Source: Liolophura sinensis (Eukaryota; Mollusca; Polyplacophora; Chitonida; Chitonidae). From it: a stretch of 64,000 bases of DNA. The translations under genes and the position numbers were made by a program. Below the pieces are notes generated by a model that made no database searches, was not told the origin of the DNA, and saw only the letters and a list, made by a program, of their open reading frames with translations. The stretch is taken from assembly GCF_032854445.1 (NCBI RefSeq), contig NC_088301.1:20577808-20641807 (forward strand). The letters run 5' to 3'. Shown piece by piece: positions 23,027 through 38,136 of this stretch; positions within the stretch are counted from its first letter, which is position 1, and every line of letters begins with the position of its first letter.

Positions 23027-23320
23027 ACAAATGGCGTCACGATCACATCATTGTTCCTTATACAAAGCTGAGAAATAAATTTGATTTGTGTGGAGAATGT
23101 TATTGGCTGTCTGGTTATTATGCAGGTATCCCGACTTAAGCTCATATGAGTTAACGTTTGAAATGCCGTTATCATTTTACCTGTGTAAACTTTATTACAA
23201 GTGAACTATTTGCAATCGGAACAAGAAGTGTGTAAACTACTGCTTGTTTACTGACAACGGTCACGCGTGTGGCAATCTATAGCCCGGATCACTTCTATTT
23301 ACCAGAAACGATATCCTTAT

Positions 23321-23520
23321 TGGTGGCCTCTGTGGCCGAGAGGTTGGTGTACTAGCGCAGCACAATACCCAGGACCCTCTCCATGCTGGCTTCCTCTCTG
23401 GTCGTACGCTATGCAGGTGGTCGTGGGTTCCCTGGTTTTCTCCCACGATGATGCTGTCTGCCGTCGTATACAAGTGAAATTTCCTTGAGTATGGCGTAAA
23501 ACTATTATCAAATAATAATT
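23321..23520 (+). repeat. SINE family A, near full-length
   Basis: Forward copy starting with the tRNA-like head GTGGCCTCTGTGGCCGAGAG and ending TATGGCGTAAAACTATTATC plus an AT tail. It lies 240 bases after the EF-hand polyadenylation signal. Confidence 0.85.
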
Positions 23521-24555
23521 CTGTTATACTTTGGATTTTCCTACTACATGTAATGTTGAACGTTAACGGGTGTAAGATCAGAGACGCACGCTTCGGATTA
23601 TACCCGCGTCACGGCTAGCGTCACAAAACTCCACCTTGACCGACACCATTTCAAATATAGGGGGCTATCAAACCTATGCTCTTCCCAGGATTATCAATAA
23701 CTTGCCAAAGGCTGGTGGCTCCCTCCAGGAACTCCGGTTTTCTCTATCCATAACCACTATAGTATAGGTTTCTCTACGAACTCTATACCCCCTTGTCTAC
23801 CTGCCACTATCATATATGTAAATAGAACTTTAATCAAATAAAAAAAAATTTTTAAAATCAAACATCCCGCCGCTGTTGTGTGTGTTTTTTTTTGGGGGGG
23901 GGGGGAGTGCAGGAGGGGTGTGTTTCTTATATGACGGTTATCAGGTTTATGGGCACTGTATTTGAAAGGTAAAAGAAAAATATACACATGTAATATTTGA
24001 CAATGGTGTAAAATCGTTTGAAAGTCCGCCGCCAAGATGTGAAAGATATTTGGTTCAAACCCAAGCTGCGCAAAAACTTTTATCCAAAGCCTTGCATAAC
24101 ATTTTTATGTTATTGCATAACATTTTTCTTGCTGAGAGACAAACAGACAAAAAACTTTCGTTGACGTATCGGCATTTTGTATACTCAGGCACTTGAGGGC
24201 CGAGAGAATGTCCTTTTTCTTGCCATCAAAAAGTAGGCCCTAATGTTTGAGGAGAAATGTGAAGGTGAAAAAGATGCCAGTTTATCCAGCAGCAATGTAT
24301 CACGATTTCAGGGGATCATCTAGTTAGGATTCACTTGGCTATCATGTTAGACTTGGTACGATTTAGAGAGGGAGATGGCTAAACAGCATGACAAAAACAA
24401 AATAGTGGAGATGAATTACTGGAAGGCTGATGTGGAATTCTTTCAGCCTAAATGGAAACCGATGCTGACTCTACCGTTTGGTTGTTGGGTGTAACAATAT
24501 AGGATCCAACAAAGGGACAATACTCTTGTAGGCACTAAACGTAATGAAAGGAAAT
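23521..24555. other. Intergenic DNA, nothing supported
   Basis: No gene. It contains a poly-T/poly-G run (23886-23907). Confidence 0.45.
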
Positions 24556-24642
24556 ATTTATTTATTTGATTGGTGTTTTACGCCGTACTCAACAATATTT
24601 AACTGATACGAAGGCGGCAAGCATTTTGGCCGGAGGAAACGG
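24556..24642 (-). repeat. SINE family A, 3' fragment
   Basis: Inverted tail and 3' domain only: ATTTATTTATTTGATTGGTG, then CGCCGTACTCAACAATATTT. Confidence 0.8.
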
Positions 24643-27440
24643 ACCAAATTACGATTAAGCTGTGCACATAGTTTTATCCCAGTCATGCCTGTGATTAAAC
24701 TAACTTCTATATGTAGGTAAAAATAAATTTAAATTAAGATGTATGCGGGTTAAATTTGTGTACAGATTAAAGTGTTTTATACCGGCATAAATTAATTTCA
24801 CAGACTTTGCACTGTAGTTCTGTATGCGTAGAAATAACGTTTTATGGCGGTTAGTTATTATTTTGGCACCTCAGAGATTAATGTCGTCTGGGAGTAAAAT
24901 TCCAGTTCCTTTAAAACAGGTTAGAAATATAATATAATTTGGGTACTGGTAAGGCATAAATTAATTTTTTGGAGTAGGTCAATTAAAATTATAGTATTCA
25001 TGCTCAGCTTCCGTAGTGCTCTGGTTTATCATCCTGGCGAATTTTAAAACATTAGCAAATCATAATGTACAATGATTTAACAACATTCACGCTAATATAA
25101 ACATACAAATGTTCGAACTTTTACATACATGTAAAGCCCATATGTTGGCCCAGACTTCAAACATGATACATGCGGTACGAATGAATTCCACCGTACAGTC
25201 CGGCACGCATAAAATGACGTAAATATTTCTAAACCTTTGTGAAAGAAAAAAATATTAAAAACAATTACGACAACAGTACTTTATCTGATCGAAGGCGGCA
25301 TCAAACTGCGCAAATACAAGTCATGCAGCCATCCTTTAAATTTGATTAATCAGGGGAGACAACCCATGCAGAACAATAATTTATCTGGTGATGTGTGTGG
25401 ACTTCCTGGTCATGTTTTCACAGGGATTAAAAAGACCAACTACAGCTCACAAGGCAAACCAGTGCAAGTCACGTACTGCTCTAAGCGAGGGTGAGCTTCA
25501 CCTTTAGGCTGGTGAGGACGGAGGGAACGTAGACTAGACTGGGTTACCTGGAGAAGTCAACGAGGAAAGCTTTTATCTGACGGGGGGTACACAATATATC
25601 GACAGGACTACATAACGATAAGATCGTGTATTACTGGGACTAACAGTGAAAGCCGACTCAAGATTCACAGCCCAAAATGCTCTTCCAGACGCTATCTAGG
25701 CGACTATGTGGTCCGGGAAGAAGTATGTTGATTGTAAGTCCAATCTCCTCGCAGGGCATCGTAAAGGTGTCCGTCTAATTACTCTGCCGTTTTTCCCAAA
25801 TAGTTTTCTACAAAGCGATATGATCTGGAGTATTTGCAGATCAACATAGCGGATTTTAATCTTCACACAGGAATAACAGGAAAATTAGGAGTTAAGAAAA
25901 TAACAACCAAAGAATTCAAAACGGCACATAAACAATTTCAGCCAAGAATGTACGGAGCATGTATGAGTGACAAGGGACGCAACTTTGTTAACACACTTAC
26001 TTCCCTTGTTTCCCGTAACCTGAATTAGACTGTTAAGCCATAAAGGGATTATGTATAGGCCTTTATGCGATGCTACATGTAGATTTAGCCCGTTATTGTG
26101 AAATTCACAAACATAAACGTCATTTCGAAAGCGCGACAAGGTGTTAAAGCGCATCAAAAATACAACACATGGTATACCTAAATCATGATATCTGGGATAC
26201 ACTGTAAGTGTATGTCACACACATTAACGTTCCGTGAAGTTCAAGGGTTACACGTATTATTCTGAGGGAGAAGATAACCACTGGTGTCAACTTCTGTACA
26301 AAAGGTACAAAAGTAAATTGAGGGAACTGTATTTTGCCGGCTGCTTATACGGACCCGCAGCAGTTCTAACATGAACAAAGACGTCGCGGGTTCGAACCCA
26401 ACTCCCGGCTGCTCTTATCCGACATTTTACATATCGCAACTTCTCATATATTTGACGAGGTGAAACGAAATAAGTCAAATAAATAATCACGTGCATGGCA
26501 ATCTGGACTGACTCTCGTTAAAAAAGCCTTATTAAAGAAATGTTCCCTAATTATTACTGATGCTTTTATAAATCACGCACAATCGATTTATTTTCAACCC
26601 GGAATTCTAGTCTGTTTATTAAATGAAATGTCACCTAGTCCTTGTGTGAAGCACAAATTTTACACACGTTCGAACTGCATGGTGCATTAAAAAAGGCGCA
26701 ATGTACGCCTGTACGAAAATGTGCGTTCGGGCAATGTTGTATAGTTATACTCTAATTAGAAAACAAATGTAATCTTGCAGTCAAGTGCGTATAACACGTA
26801 AAATAGAAATACATTTATATAAATACATGTATTATTTAAAACGATGTCCTGGCTAACCAAGTGGCTTGTTTTAACGGCTTTTGTCGCAAGTCCACTATAG
26901 CTTCTATATCCTTTGAGGTCAATGAGATCCCACACTGCATGGTTCCGTCGCAGCTTTAAGTAAGGTGAGGGTGTCAGTAAGCACTCATTATTATATAAGT
27001 GTATTAATCCTGAGCTGACCCACAGCGTATAAAGCACCAGTTAATGAAATAAATATAGGTTTGGAGACCTGTTGAAAGGATGTCGCCCTTTTCCCATCAT
27101 CAACCTTTGGCACTCCGAATGGGACTAGTTTGAATAGCTTATAAACTGTGTGTTGATACTGATACACATAAGACATCCCATTTCTCGCCCCCAAATACTG
27201 ATAGATGGCCTGTTATATGCCCAGGCACATATACATACACGCCGGCCAGATGTATATATAGAGCATGTTGCCGCATTTCGCTGCCCGTGAGGTCAAATCC
27301 GAGAGCATATATTTATTTCGTCGATGGAAAGTAAATAAGGCCTATGAAGCTGATGTATTGTTCAATACCTGAGAACTACACTGCCTGTGAAAGCCAACAT
27401 TATATTGTATACGCGCTCATATACGAGATAATGTTTATGG
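24643..27440. other. Intergenic DNA between the EF-hand and GLOD5 genes
   Basis: No gene recognised. A tRNA-like remnant occupies about 26337-26420, with a B box GGGTTCGAACCC and complementary GCCGG/CCGGC ends but no usable A box or anticodon arm. It is therefore not called as a tRNA gene. Confidence 0.45.
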
Positions 27441-27485
27441 CTTGATGACTGTATAGCCGAAACCGCTGCATAAGAAGTATTAACC

Positions 27486-29945
<2,460 letters not shown>

Positions 29946-30117
29946 ATGAACTGTAATTGGGTGAAATTTACTGTAAGATACAACACTGCTGATAACAAGG
30001 TTCTTGGCACTGTGCCAAACTATCAGTGACGGACAGCATCTCGGGAAGTGAGCGAACGTTTTTGTGCTAAACGATACAATAGCCAAAGACCATGTGGCAT
30101 TTTCTTACCTGAATAAA

Positions 30118-31496
30118 GGAATATTATTACTGGATTACAGTCATTGCGCCTGTGGTCTGTACTGCCCTGATTTTAGCCAAGTTTAAAGGAGAAGAAAGCA
30201 TACAATTGATGCCAAAATCAGACGCATGGGCGAGACAACAGTTATGATGTTTTTTAGACCTTTTCTTTCATGAGAAGAGGGTATTTGAAAATGTTTTTGT
30301 ATGTTGGGTGCTCGGGAAACGTCTGGGCATAAATCGTCGTTGCTTAAGAATGCTGTAAGTAAGGTTGCGAATTATGTGTAATAAATTTATTTGAATGGAA
30401 ATTTCTTGTTTATATCCAAACACATACATTTAATCTGAATTGTGATAATATGTATGAATATATTAAAAATTTAAATACGATCCACACTTAGGTTATACAC
30501 ATTTGTTAGCTGAGGAAAAAAAAAACCAGTGCAAATATATTTCTTAAACATGTGCCAGATCTTCTTAATATTTATACTAAGAGAGGTTCCCAAATACCCA
30601 CCATACAAAAATTGTTGTCAAATGTCTTCTTCTCTGAAAGAATGATCGAAAAATATTGAACATTTTATTTTATTTTATTTTATTTTATTTTATTACTGAA
30701 TATTTCTCCATCTTTAAATATTTGGCATTTGTACCTTTAGCTCTACAATGTCATGGTCAGTTGCCAATGACGGTTACCATGGCACCGGCCCATATCCGAC
30801 TCTCACACGGCTCTCTCAGAGTCCCCTTTGCCTCTCCCTATCAAAACAACCCTGCAACCGTAGCTTTCCAGAGCAAAGTTTAATTTACCACTTCGCGTTT
30901 CGTATTTATATGCCGATTTTTCCTGCCTTAGCACCATCATCCTCCGCTTTCCCTGCTTGTAGGGGTCATGATGACAAAAAAGGGTCCACGACACGAATGT
31001 GACCGTTTGCGCATTCTAATATTCGTTGACGTCTGCACGCCACATGTGGGAAAGTTCGTCATTAATTTTCCAAAGGTCAGTAATTTACACCGGGTACTCC
31101 GGTTTGTTCCACATAAATCTGATCGTTTTCAAATTTATTGCGTAACTGAAAAATTCTTGTCAGCGAGTTATTGAAGTTATCTCCCTTTGTTTACAGTCTG
31201 CACCAAAAACAGAAATAAAAAAAATAGTTTTTTTTTATATTTATACACAATGATTACATTTATTTATTTATATTGTGAAGCTATTAAAACATGACCACTG
31301 ATTCAACCATTCAGATTGCTACAGAGCGTCAGTACAGGGGACTGTGCTCAGCAGGCTAAGTAGTAGGCCAGTTATATTTCTGTTGTAGTTTACGACTTTT
31401 TCGCCTTTTTGTTGAAGTCTGCTTAGTGTAGTTGGCTAAATGACCCGCGCTAACCCAACTATCCAACCTTGCAAAACTAAGTAAGTTTTGTAGAAC
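30118..31496. other. Intergenic DNA after GLOD5
   Basis: AT-rich, no gene. Simple repeat (TTTTA)n at 30660-30694. Confidence 0.5.
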
Positions 31497-31662
31497 AGGC
31501 CCAAGTGGAAACACACGACTATCCGCATGTTGTTGCCCAGACCTTCAAACGAGCTGAGAGGAAGCCATCATGAGCTGAAATGACAGCGACCGCATTTGTG
31601 AGCGGCTTTTGGGTCATTGTGCTGCACTGACCCACTAACCACTTGATCACAGAGACCTCCAT
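31497..31662 (-). repeat. SINE family A, head and body
   Basis: Inverted copy lacking the tail domain. It keeps GACTATCCGCATGTTG, GAGGAAGCCATCATGAGCTG and the head inverse CACTAACCACTTGATCACAG. Confidence 0.75.
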
Positions 31663-31734
31663 ATATATATGTATCCAATATTTAAATGCATGCTGTACAA
31701 ATCAACATAGACCAAGAACACTGTTTTACAAGAG

Positions 31735-32395
31735 ACGAATTCTGCATTTTCTCATTTTTATTGAAAGGATTTTTTTGTATTTTTTTTTCTCCATTACCAA
31801 CACTGAAAGGTTTGATGTAAGCAGCAAAGACAACGTATGTGACTGGAAATATTCACAGTTGAAAAATTCATAACTAGCGCATATATCTAATACGTTTGGA
31901 AAAGAAAACGTTAATTCTTTTTTTTTGTTCAGTATTCCTCAACGAAATGAAAATATTAATAATAAGGACAAAATAGAAAAAAAAAACGCAAAATAAGCTA
32001 TACTTATCTAAGATACATAGTTAACACTTTATTTTGATCCCTTTATTTTGTAACCCTTTATTTTGATCAATGCAACAAACTCAAAATATACGTCCAGTAA
32101 GTATATCGCGATCGTTATTTCGTTCAGTTAGGATTAATGAAGGGCGTGAATCATTTTCCTAAGTTAAAAAATAGTAAGATACACTATTCTCAAAAAGCGG
32201 TAATAATCTGTTGAGTCTTCATACAGAAGCTGTTTTTTGCTGATGCGTGGGGTGGGGAGATATTCTTGTCTGTTGTTAACTCATCCCGCAAAAGAATTCC
32301 GCATATCTGAAATGAAAACGAAACACCTATTTATTCACTGTTCGCAAATTTGCGTAAGCGAAAAACCTTTCGTAAAACCGGGCCAATTTCTTCAG
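31735..32395 (-). repeat. Segmental duplication S, copy 1
   Basis: Similar over about 600 bases to 36415-36985 and, at one end, to 47700-47865. Shared words include TTTTTATTGAAA, CGTTCAGTTAGGATTA, GGGGAGATATTCTTGTCTGT-like and AACCTTTCGTAAA. Each copy lies on the 3' side of one H/NC gene, so they look like parts of one duplicated unit. Confidence 0.7.
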
Positions 32396-33429
32396 TGATT
32401 TGTCGTAGATAGGTTGTTAAATATGGTCACAGATATATCTTACCAACATGGCATAAGTGGGAAAGTATAACATCTAACAATACAATAAGTATATATATAA
32501 TAGAACATGTGTATGAACACCAGCTGAAGGCATGTTTATCTGACCGCCATGGCGTAAGTGTGGAATTTCTGAGTATATGGCGCTTAAAGACAATCAACTT
32601 TGTGCCTGTAATTGGACATGCGCGTGAACACCAACTGACGCATTTTTTTTTGACTGATGTTCATATATTAATGTAGTCAGGCCTACATGTACTCTGATTT
32701 GCTTAAGGTTTTACCTCCTCGTTGCACCCCACTCATTCATATCACACCAGACTAAATGAACTATGTATCAGTCAAAGGAATGCTTTTCGAAAGGTATAGA
32801 GATTTATATCAGGTGATGTTTAACGTCATACTTAAAACTTATTCACTGTAAAACATCAGTCAAATAGATAAATATATAGAGCGGTCAGCCTGGAATAAAC
32901 CACCGACATTGGGTAATTTTCTGACCAGCACTCCCAATTTGTGTGACATAAAACAAGAGTTCGCGTGAACACAATATACAAATAGATTTGTTTTTACGTA
33001 GGCCCTATACATCAACCAAAAATCAAAACTGCAAAACAATTGAAGCTTTAGCCAGGACACAAGTTAATGTCAACCTATATTGTAGATATCAGAGAAAAGG
33101 CAATCTGGTTACCATGACAACCGCGAACTAGACAAATGTCAGTCGCGACATATCGTCACATTTGTATCTATATATCCACCCAAAATTAGAACTGCACGTG
33201 GTTAACAAAGGCAGTTGTAACCCGGATAAGAAATCATATCTTTATATGTAATATAGGTGGGGATGATGGCACGTTGTTACCATGGCTATGCCGAAAATGG
33301 ACAAATTTAAGTCCCGCCACATCGTCACTTTTCTATCTAAGTATTCACCAAGAATTAAATTTGAATATGGAAAACAATTTGAGTGGTAGACCGGACACGA
33401 AGTTTATGCTTAACCATAGAATAGATAGG

Positions 33430-33673
33430 GGGCCTCCGTGGCTCAGTTGGTTAGCGCGCCAGCGCAGCGTAATGACCCAGGAGTCTCTCAACAATACAGT
33501 CACTGTGAGTTCAAGTCCAGCTCATGCTGGCTCATGTCAGCAACCTGCGGATGGTCGTGGGTTTCCCTCGGGCTCTGTTCGGTTTCCACCCACCATAATG
33601 CTGACCGCCGTCGTATAAGTGAAATATTCTTGAAATATTCGTAAAACACCCATCCAATAAATAAATAAATAAA
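33430..33673 (+). repeat. SINE family A, full-length with target-site duplication
   Basis: Best full copy in the window. It has a head with A box TGGCTCAGTTGGTTAGCG and B-box-like GAGTTCAAGTCCAGC, then body, 3' domain and an (AATA)n tail. The 9-base duplication GAATAGATA flanks it (left end near 33427, right near 33683), showing retrotransposition into the 170-bp repeat. Confidence 0.92.
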
Positions 33674-33795
33674 TTGAATAGATATCAATGAAATAGCAAT
33701 CTGGTTACCATAGCCATAGCAGAAATGGACAAATGAGACTAGCGACACTAATTCATCTGTTTATCTTTGAATCGATCCACCAAAAATTAATTTAC

Positions 33796-34013
33796 TGAGA
33801 CGCCTTACCGAAGGCAAGTAAGCGGCCCCGCCCGAGCCATTATACTGATATGGGTCAACAGCCGTTGCACTATCCCCTTCATGCTAAACGCCAAGCGAGG
33901 AAGTTACAACTTCCTCTTTTAAGGTCTTAGGTGTGACCCGACCCATGACTGACCCTTGATCTACCGTCCCCGAAGCGGACGCTCTACCAAGTGTGCAATC
34001 GGGGCCGGTGAAA
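33796..34013 (-). repeat. SINE family B, tRNA-derived
   Basis: On the minus strand it begins GGCCCCGATTGCACAC, with an A-box-like stretch TTGGTAGAGCGTCCGCTTCG. It continues with GACCCATATCAGTATAATGG and ends CCTTCGGTAAGGCGTCTCAG. A relative lies at 44600-44705. Confidence 0.75.
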
Positions 34014-34330
34014 ATGGACAAATATGATTCCCGACACATCGTCCCCTCTACATCAAAACATTCACCTAGGATTAAAATTGAATACGAAAACAGCTGTAGT
34101 TTAATTGTATCCCGAACACGAAATCATATCTATTTATATAGTATATGGTATATAAAGGGAAAATGGTGGTGGTCTGGTTACCATGGCAACCGTGGACACG
34201 GACGAATGTGATTCGTGACATATCATCACCTCAGTACCTTTGTAGCCATCAAAAATTAAAACTGCACGTGAAAAACAATTAGAAATATATCGGACACGAA
34301 TACAGACGGACAGACGGACAAAATCGCTAT

Positions 34331-35479
34331 AACATCTAGTTATGTAATGGATAAAATCGTATAAAAATAAGCACATATATTGCTCCTTGTGCTGGTATTC
34401 TCGAAAATAAAATTGTATAAATACGAATAAGAATGGAATTTAGTTAAGATAACTGTTCACAACGTGTCCTGATAACACGGCGTTACGTTTGGCAAATATT
34501 TGTTCAACCAAGGATGGTCCCACACCACCGTAAAGCACACCGTAAAGCTTTTGTCTCAAACACCTTGACAAACTGATGGAGCGCACGCTGACGTTGGCTT
34601 GGGGCCATTCTTGGCCGAACAAAATTTGAAACCTTACGTCGGAGCAACCTCGGACTGGAGTTTTACACTAGTTGCACGTGAATCTAGTTCCACGGCGCAC
34701 TGCTTCACTTCCTGTATGCCTGGAAGCTATGGGTTTATTTAACCTATAACTCGTTCTTTGTAAATGATGAGGTGATTTATCGATGAAATGAAGATATTAA
34801 GCTATATGATGAGCACGAGGTGGTGAGGCAAAACGCTGCAAAATTCGTTACACAGTAAGAAGCCATGCTTCAAGATATTATTAGTTTAAGTATGACAAAT
34901 AAAGTCACTACCTCGCGTCTAGTGGCAGATATACCTCTACATGAAAAAAGTTTTAGCTATTCTGACAATGTTAAGAAATGACAAGATTGTCCCTGTCGCG
35001 AAATGACGGACTACTTTATGTTCTTCAGTGTTAAAACATAGCGGTCTGATAACAATAGCTCGAAGGTAGTGTATTACTACACGCCAGTAGAGGTATTAAC
35101 GATGGCATGTAGAAACCCAAACGTGTGCTTAGAACTAAAGGCACATATACCAAACTGACGCTAACAAAGACACTATAGCATAATTAGCTATTTACATGTT
35201 ACAATTACATACACCATAGAACACTCTTTAGATAGACAGTTGCATAATAACGGAAAAAACCATTAAAATAATTCACTTTCGATTTCAACAAATTGTACAG
35301 CGCTAAGCGATAAGGGTCCCTCATACAAACTGTGGTAGTCTCATGATATGAACAAGATGGTAGTTAGTTTCATTTTCGTTTACAGTTGACTCACACTGTG
35401 GGCAGCGAAAGTAACGAAAATATGCGACTAACTGTGTATTCGAGTTTATCGACTCATTTTAACTGACCTTATACTCGGC
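34331..35479. other. Intergenic DNA, nothing supported
   Basis: No gene or clear repeat seen. Confidence 0.45.
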
Positions 35480-35833
35480 CTACTGCTGCATCATCCGGCG
35501 CGTGGCATCCAAGCAGTTATTGGTGACAACATTGTACTTCGTCCCCCCTGCAGCCACATAGTCACCTACGGACCGCCCACCACTGATGTCCTTCTTGTCG
35601 ACGACATTCCAGGCAGAGCTCATGTGCCTGGCATCGGTCACCACTGTGTCACTGGACCCCTGGCCTTTGGTCTTGTGAACGAGCCACTGATCCCCGCTCT
35701 CTGTAGTGACACGAACCCCTTGGTGGGGCACGCCCTTCAGTCCCAGAGAACCCTGCAGAGGACGTTGCATTTTCTCTGCCGTGACAACTTTAGAATTGTA
35801 CAGGTTGGTTAGAGAAGACTTGCTGTCCGCCAT
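35480..35833 (-). CDS. H/NC-motif protein, copy 1, without signal peptide
   Basis: A 117-residue frame from ATG 35833 to TAG 35480. Compared with the intact copy at 49010-49417 it lacks residues 3-20 or so, which are the signal peptide: MAD is followed directly by SKSSLTNLY. The mature part is well conserved, with PHQGVRV, WLVHK, DTVVTDARHMSSAW, VGDYVAAGG and NNCLDATRRMM. The probable catalytic residues, two His and the Cys of NC, are all kept. Sequence upstream of the ATG soon stops resembling the other copies' promoters. The frame stays open 12 codons further up, and a TATCTCCAG before the ATG could be an acceptor for an unseen exon. It may be a cytosolic variant or an unexpressed duplicate. 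Confidence 0.65.
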   Translation of the reverse strand: MADSKSSLTNLYNSKVVTAEKMQRPLQGSLGLKGVPHQGVRVTTESGDQWLVHKTKGQGSSDTVVTDARHMSSAWNVVDKKDISGGRSVGDYVAAGGTKYNVVTNNCLDATRRMMQQ

Positions 35834-36414
35834 CTCTGGAGATATAGGCACGACACAATAACCCAGCAAGGTTAAACTGTGGTAGGATAAGCCAAATACT
35901 GGACTTCACCTGAGTAACATAAAATACGCGACGCGTCGACCCCCAAAAGAATGACGTCACTGTATGTTGAGATAAGAGAAGCACGATATATCCAACATAT
36001 GTAGGGCCATACTCCTTACACCGCATGCGTATCTCTCTACATTTAGCTTTACATCACCGCCAGCAATAGCAAGTATGCAGATGATCACGCAATATCGATT
36101 GAAAAGCAATATGGCAAGAAGGTACTTTAGAATGAATTACCCAGTTAAGACTAATCTGTAACTGGGTCGAACTAGGTTATAGTTGAGGCGGGCTCATATA
36201 GCTAAGCGAAGAGGAACCCTATATTTGGAGTTTTACCACGTTGTTAGCCCTATCACGATGAGGAGTCATTATGTGTGTCCACATACCGTGTCGCCATGCC
36301 ACCAAAGTGCTACCGCCACGTAAATAAGGCGTATCGGGTGTCTTAGCCCTACATACGGTGACACATCTTTCTTTTGTGAGTTGTTTTGTCTCGTTTTATT
36401 TTCTCCTATGTCTT
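35834..36414. other. Flank of H/NC copy 1, nothing supported
   Basis: No gene. It lacks the promoter homology seen upstream of the other copies. Confidence 0.4.
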
Positions 36415-36985
36415 CTTATTTTATTGAAATAATTTTTTTTGGATTACAGGCCATTTCCATACCCAATATTGAAAAGTTTGACGATAGCGAAAAAGCCATC
36501 GTGCCGCGAAATGTTCACAACTGAGAGATTTATAAGAGATATATATATATACGTTTAATACATTGGTACATGGCAGAAAACTTTCATTTCTTTCTTTTTC
36601 TTTTTTGTTCAATATTCGTCAGGCTAAAATATCAAACTATCAAAATATCAATGCAATTGTGATCAATGCAAAAAAGCTTAAAAATGTAAACGTCCACTAA
36701 ATATATAGTTGTTTCGTTCAGTTAGGATTAAGGACGGGTGTGAATCCTTTTCTTTAGTGAGGAAGAAGTAGTATTCATTTTTCTCAAAAAACCAGTAGCA
36801 ATCTGTTGCTGTTCTCTTTTGCCTGGGGTAGGGAGATATTCTTGTCTGTTCTTATCTCGCAAAGGAATTCCAAGTATCTGAAACAAAAACGGAACGTAAA
36901 TACACTGTAACACCTATATTTATTATTTATTCACGGTACGCAGATTTGCATAAGGGACAAACCTTTCGTAAAGCCGAGAAGATCG
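36415..36985 (-). repeat. Segmental duplication S, copy 2
   Basis: Partner of 31735-32395. On the minus strand it holds a 49-codon exon-like frame (36728-36877) behind a good acceptor TTTTTGTTTCAG, starting ILGIPLRDKNRQEYLP. The acceptor is shared with copy 1 (exon edge 32305), but the two copies drift out of frame after about eight codons. A functional exon is therefore doubtful. Confidence 0.65.
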
Positions 36986-37038
36986 GTTGTTTCATGGGGC
37001 ACATATATATCTTACCACCATGGCATAAGTAGGAAAGG

Positions 37039-37285
37039 GCTCCGCCGTGGCCGAGGAGGTTAACGAACCACTCACCAAATGCGGCCGTTTTGAGTTCAAG
37101 TCCAACTCATGCTGGCTTCCTTTCTGGCCGTACGTGGGAAGGTCTTTCAGCAATATGCGGATGGTCGTGGGTTTCCCCAGGGCTCTGTCCGGTTTCCTCC
37201 CACTATAATGCTGGCCGCCTTCGTATATGTGAAATATTCTTGAGTACGGGGTAAAACACCAATCAAATAAATAAATAAAATAAAA
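37039..37285 (+). repeat. SINE family A, full-length
   Basis: Forward copy with head CTCCGCCGTGGCCGAGGAGG, B-box-like GAGTTCAAGTCCAACTC, 3' domain and an AATAAATAAAATAAA tail. Confidence 0.9.
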
Positions 37286-37728
37286 ACGTTTTACATGAGA
37301 TTCATATGAATTTGGTTCTAGGGCATTGCTAGATTTGCATTCATACTTGTCAGTTTCTATACGTTTGACTTATTAAACCACGACTAGAACTTGTCTGTAA
37401 ATCCTGTACAACTGCAAGTGCGTTCTCAGATATGCGGCGTGTGTAAAGTGATGAATCAAGGTGTTGGCATGTTAGAACTTCATTATAAAACAGAAAGTAC
37501 CTGCTGCCTTCACTGAGATTACATATCTAATATACTTGGAAAACATACCTTTGATCCGAAGTCGAAACAAAGGGAAATGTATGAATACCTGACGCCAGTC
37601 ACAAGAACATGTTGGAACTATTTAATAAGCTGCTTTAGAGATCACGATGGCTAATGTTTGAGGACGTGGTAACAAATTTATGATATGTTGCAGAGAAAAA
37701 AAAAGATGCATACTTTGTCTTACTCAAC
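37286..37728. other. 3' flank of H/NC copy 2
   Basis: No gene or named repeat seen. Confidence 0.4.
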
Positions 37729-38136
37729 CTAAGGTTTCATCATCCGGCGCGCGGCATCCCAGCAGTTATTGGTGACAACATTGTACTTCTTCCCTCCTGC
37801 AGCCACAAAGTCACCTACGGCTCGCCTACCATTGATGTCCTTCTTCTGTACGACTTTCCAGGCAGAGCTCATGTGCCTGGCATCGGTCACCACTGTGTTA
37901 CTGACCCCCTGGCCTTTGGTCTTGTGAACGAGCCACTGCTCTCCATTCTCTGTAGTGACGCGGACTCCCTCGTGGGGTACGCCAAGCCGTCCGAGGGCTC
38001 CTTGCAGGGGTCGCTTCATTTTCTCTGCCTTCACCACCTTCGAATTTTACAATTTGGTCAGAGAAGACTTGCTCTCTGTGACGCAAAAAAACCCGAAGAA
38101 GATCACAAGAAAAGCAAAACTTAATGCCTTGGCCAT
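37729..38136 (-). pseudogene. H/NC-motif secreted protein, copy 2, nonsense-bearing
   Basis: A 136-codon copy, the same length as the intact gene at 49010-49417 and with no indel. It has ATG at 38136, signal peptide MAKALSFAFLVIFFGFFCVT and stop TAG at 37729. Codon 30 (38047-38049), Tyr in the other copies, is TAA, so translation would end just after the signal peptide. Everything downstream still looks functional: PHEGVRV, WLVHK, MSSAW, VGDFVAAGG and NNCWDAARRMM. Loss is therefore recent, or this is one allele or a base-call error. Its promoter also differs: where the intact gene has TATATAA, this copy reads AATAAAG (38246-38253). A product restarted at the Met in AEKMKRP would lack the leader. 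Confidence 0.7.

Larger units (their letters stand above)
33095..34330 (+). repeat. ~170-bp degenerate tandem repeat
   Basis: About five diverged units marked by GGTTACCATGGCAACC-like words, ACATCGTCAC, CACCAAAAATTAAAA and a closing ACAGACGGACAGACGGAC. Two SINEs of different families have inserted into it (33430-33673 and 33796-34013). Confidence 0.75.

Noticed and set aside
26337-26420. tRNA gene
   Set aside because: It has a B box and short complementary ends, but no proper A box, anticodon arm or full acceptor stem. It looks like a worn tRNA-derived repeat.
35624-38124. Plus-strand frames opposite the H/NC genes (MPGIGHHCVT-type)
   Set aside because: They recur in all three copies only because the true minus-strand genes are conserved.
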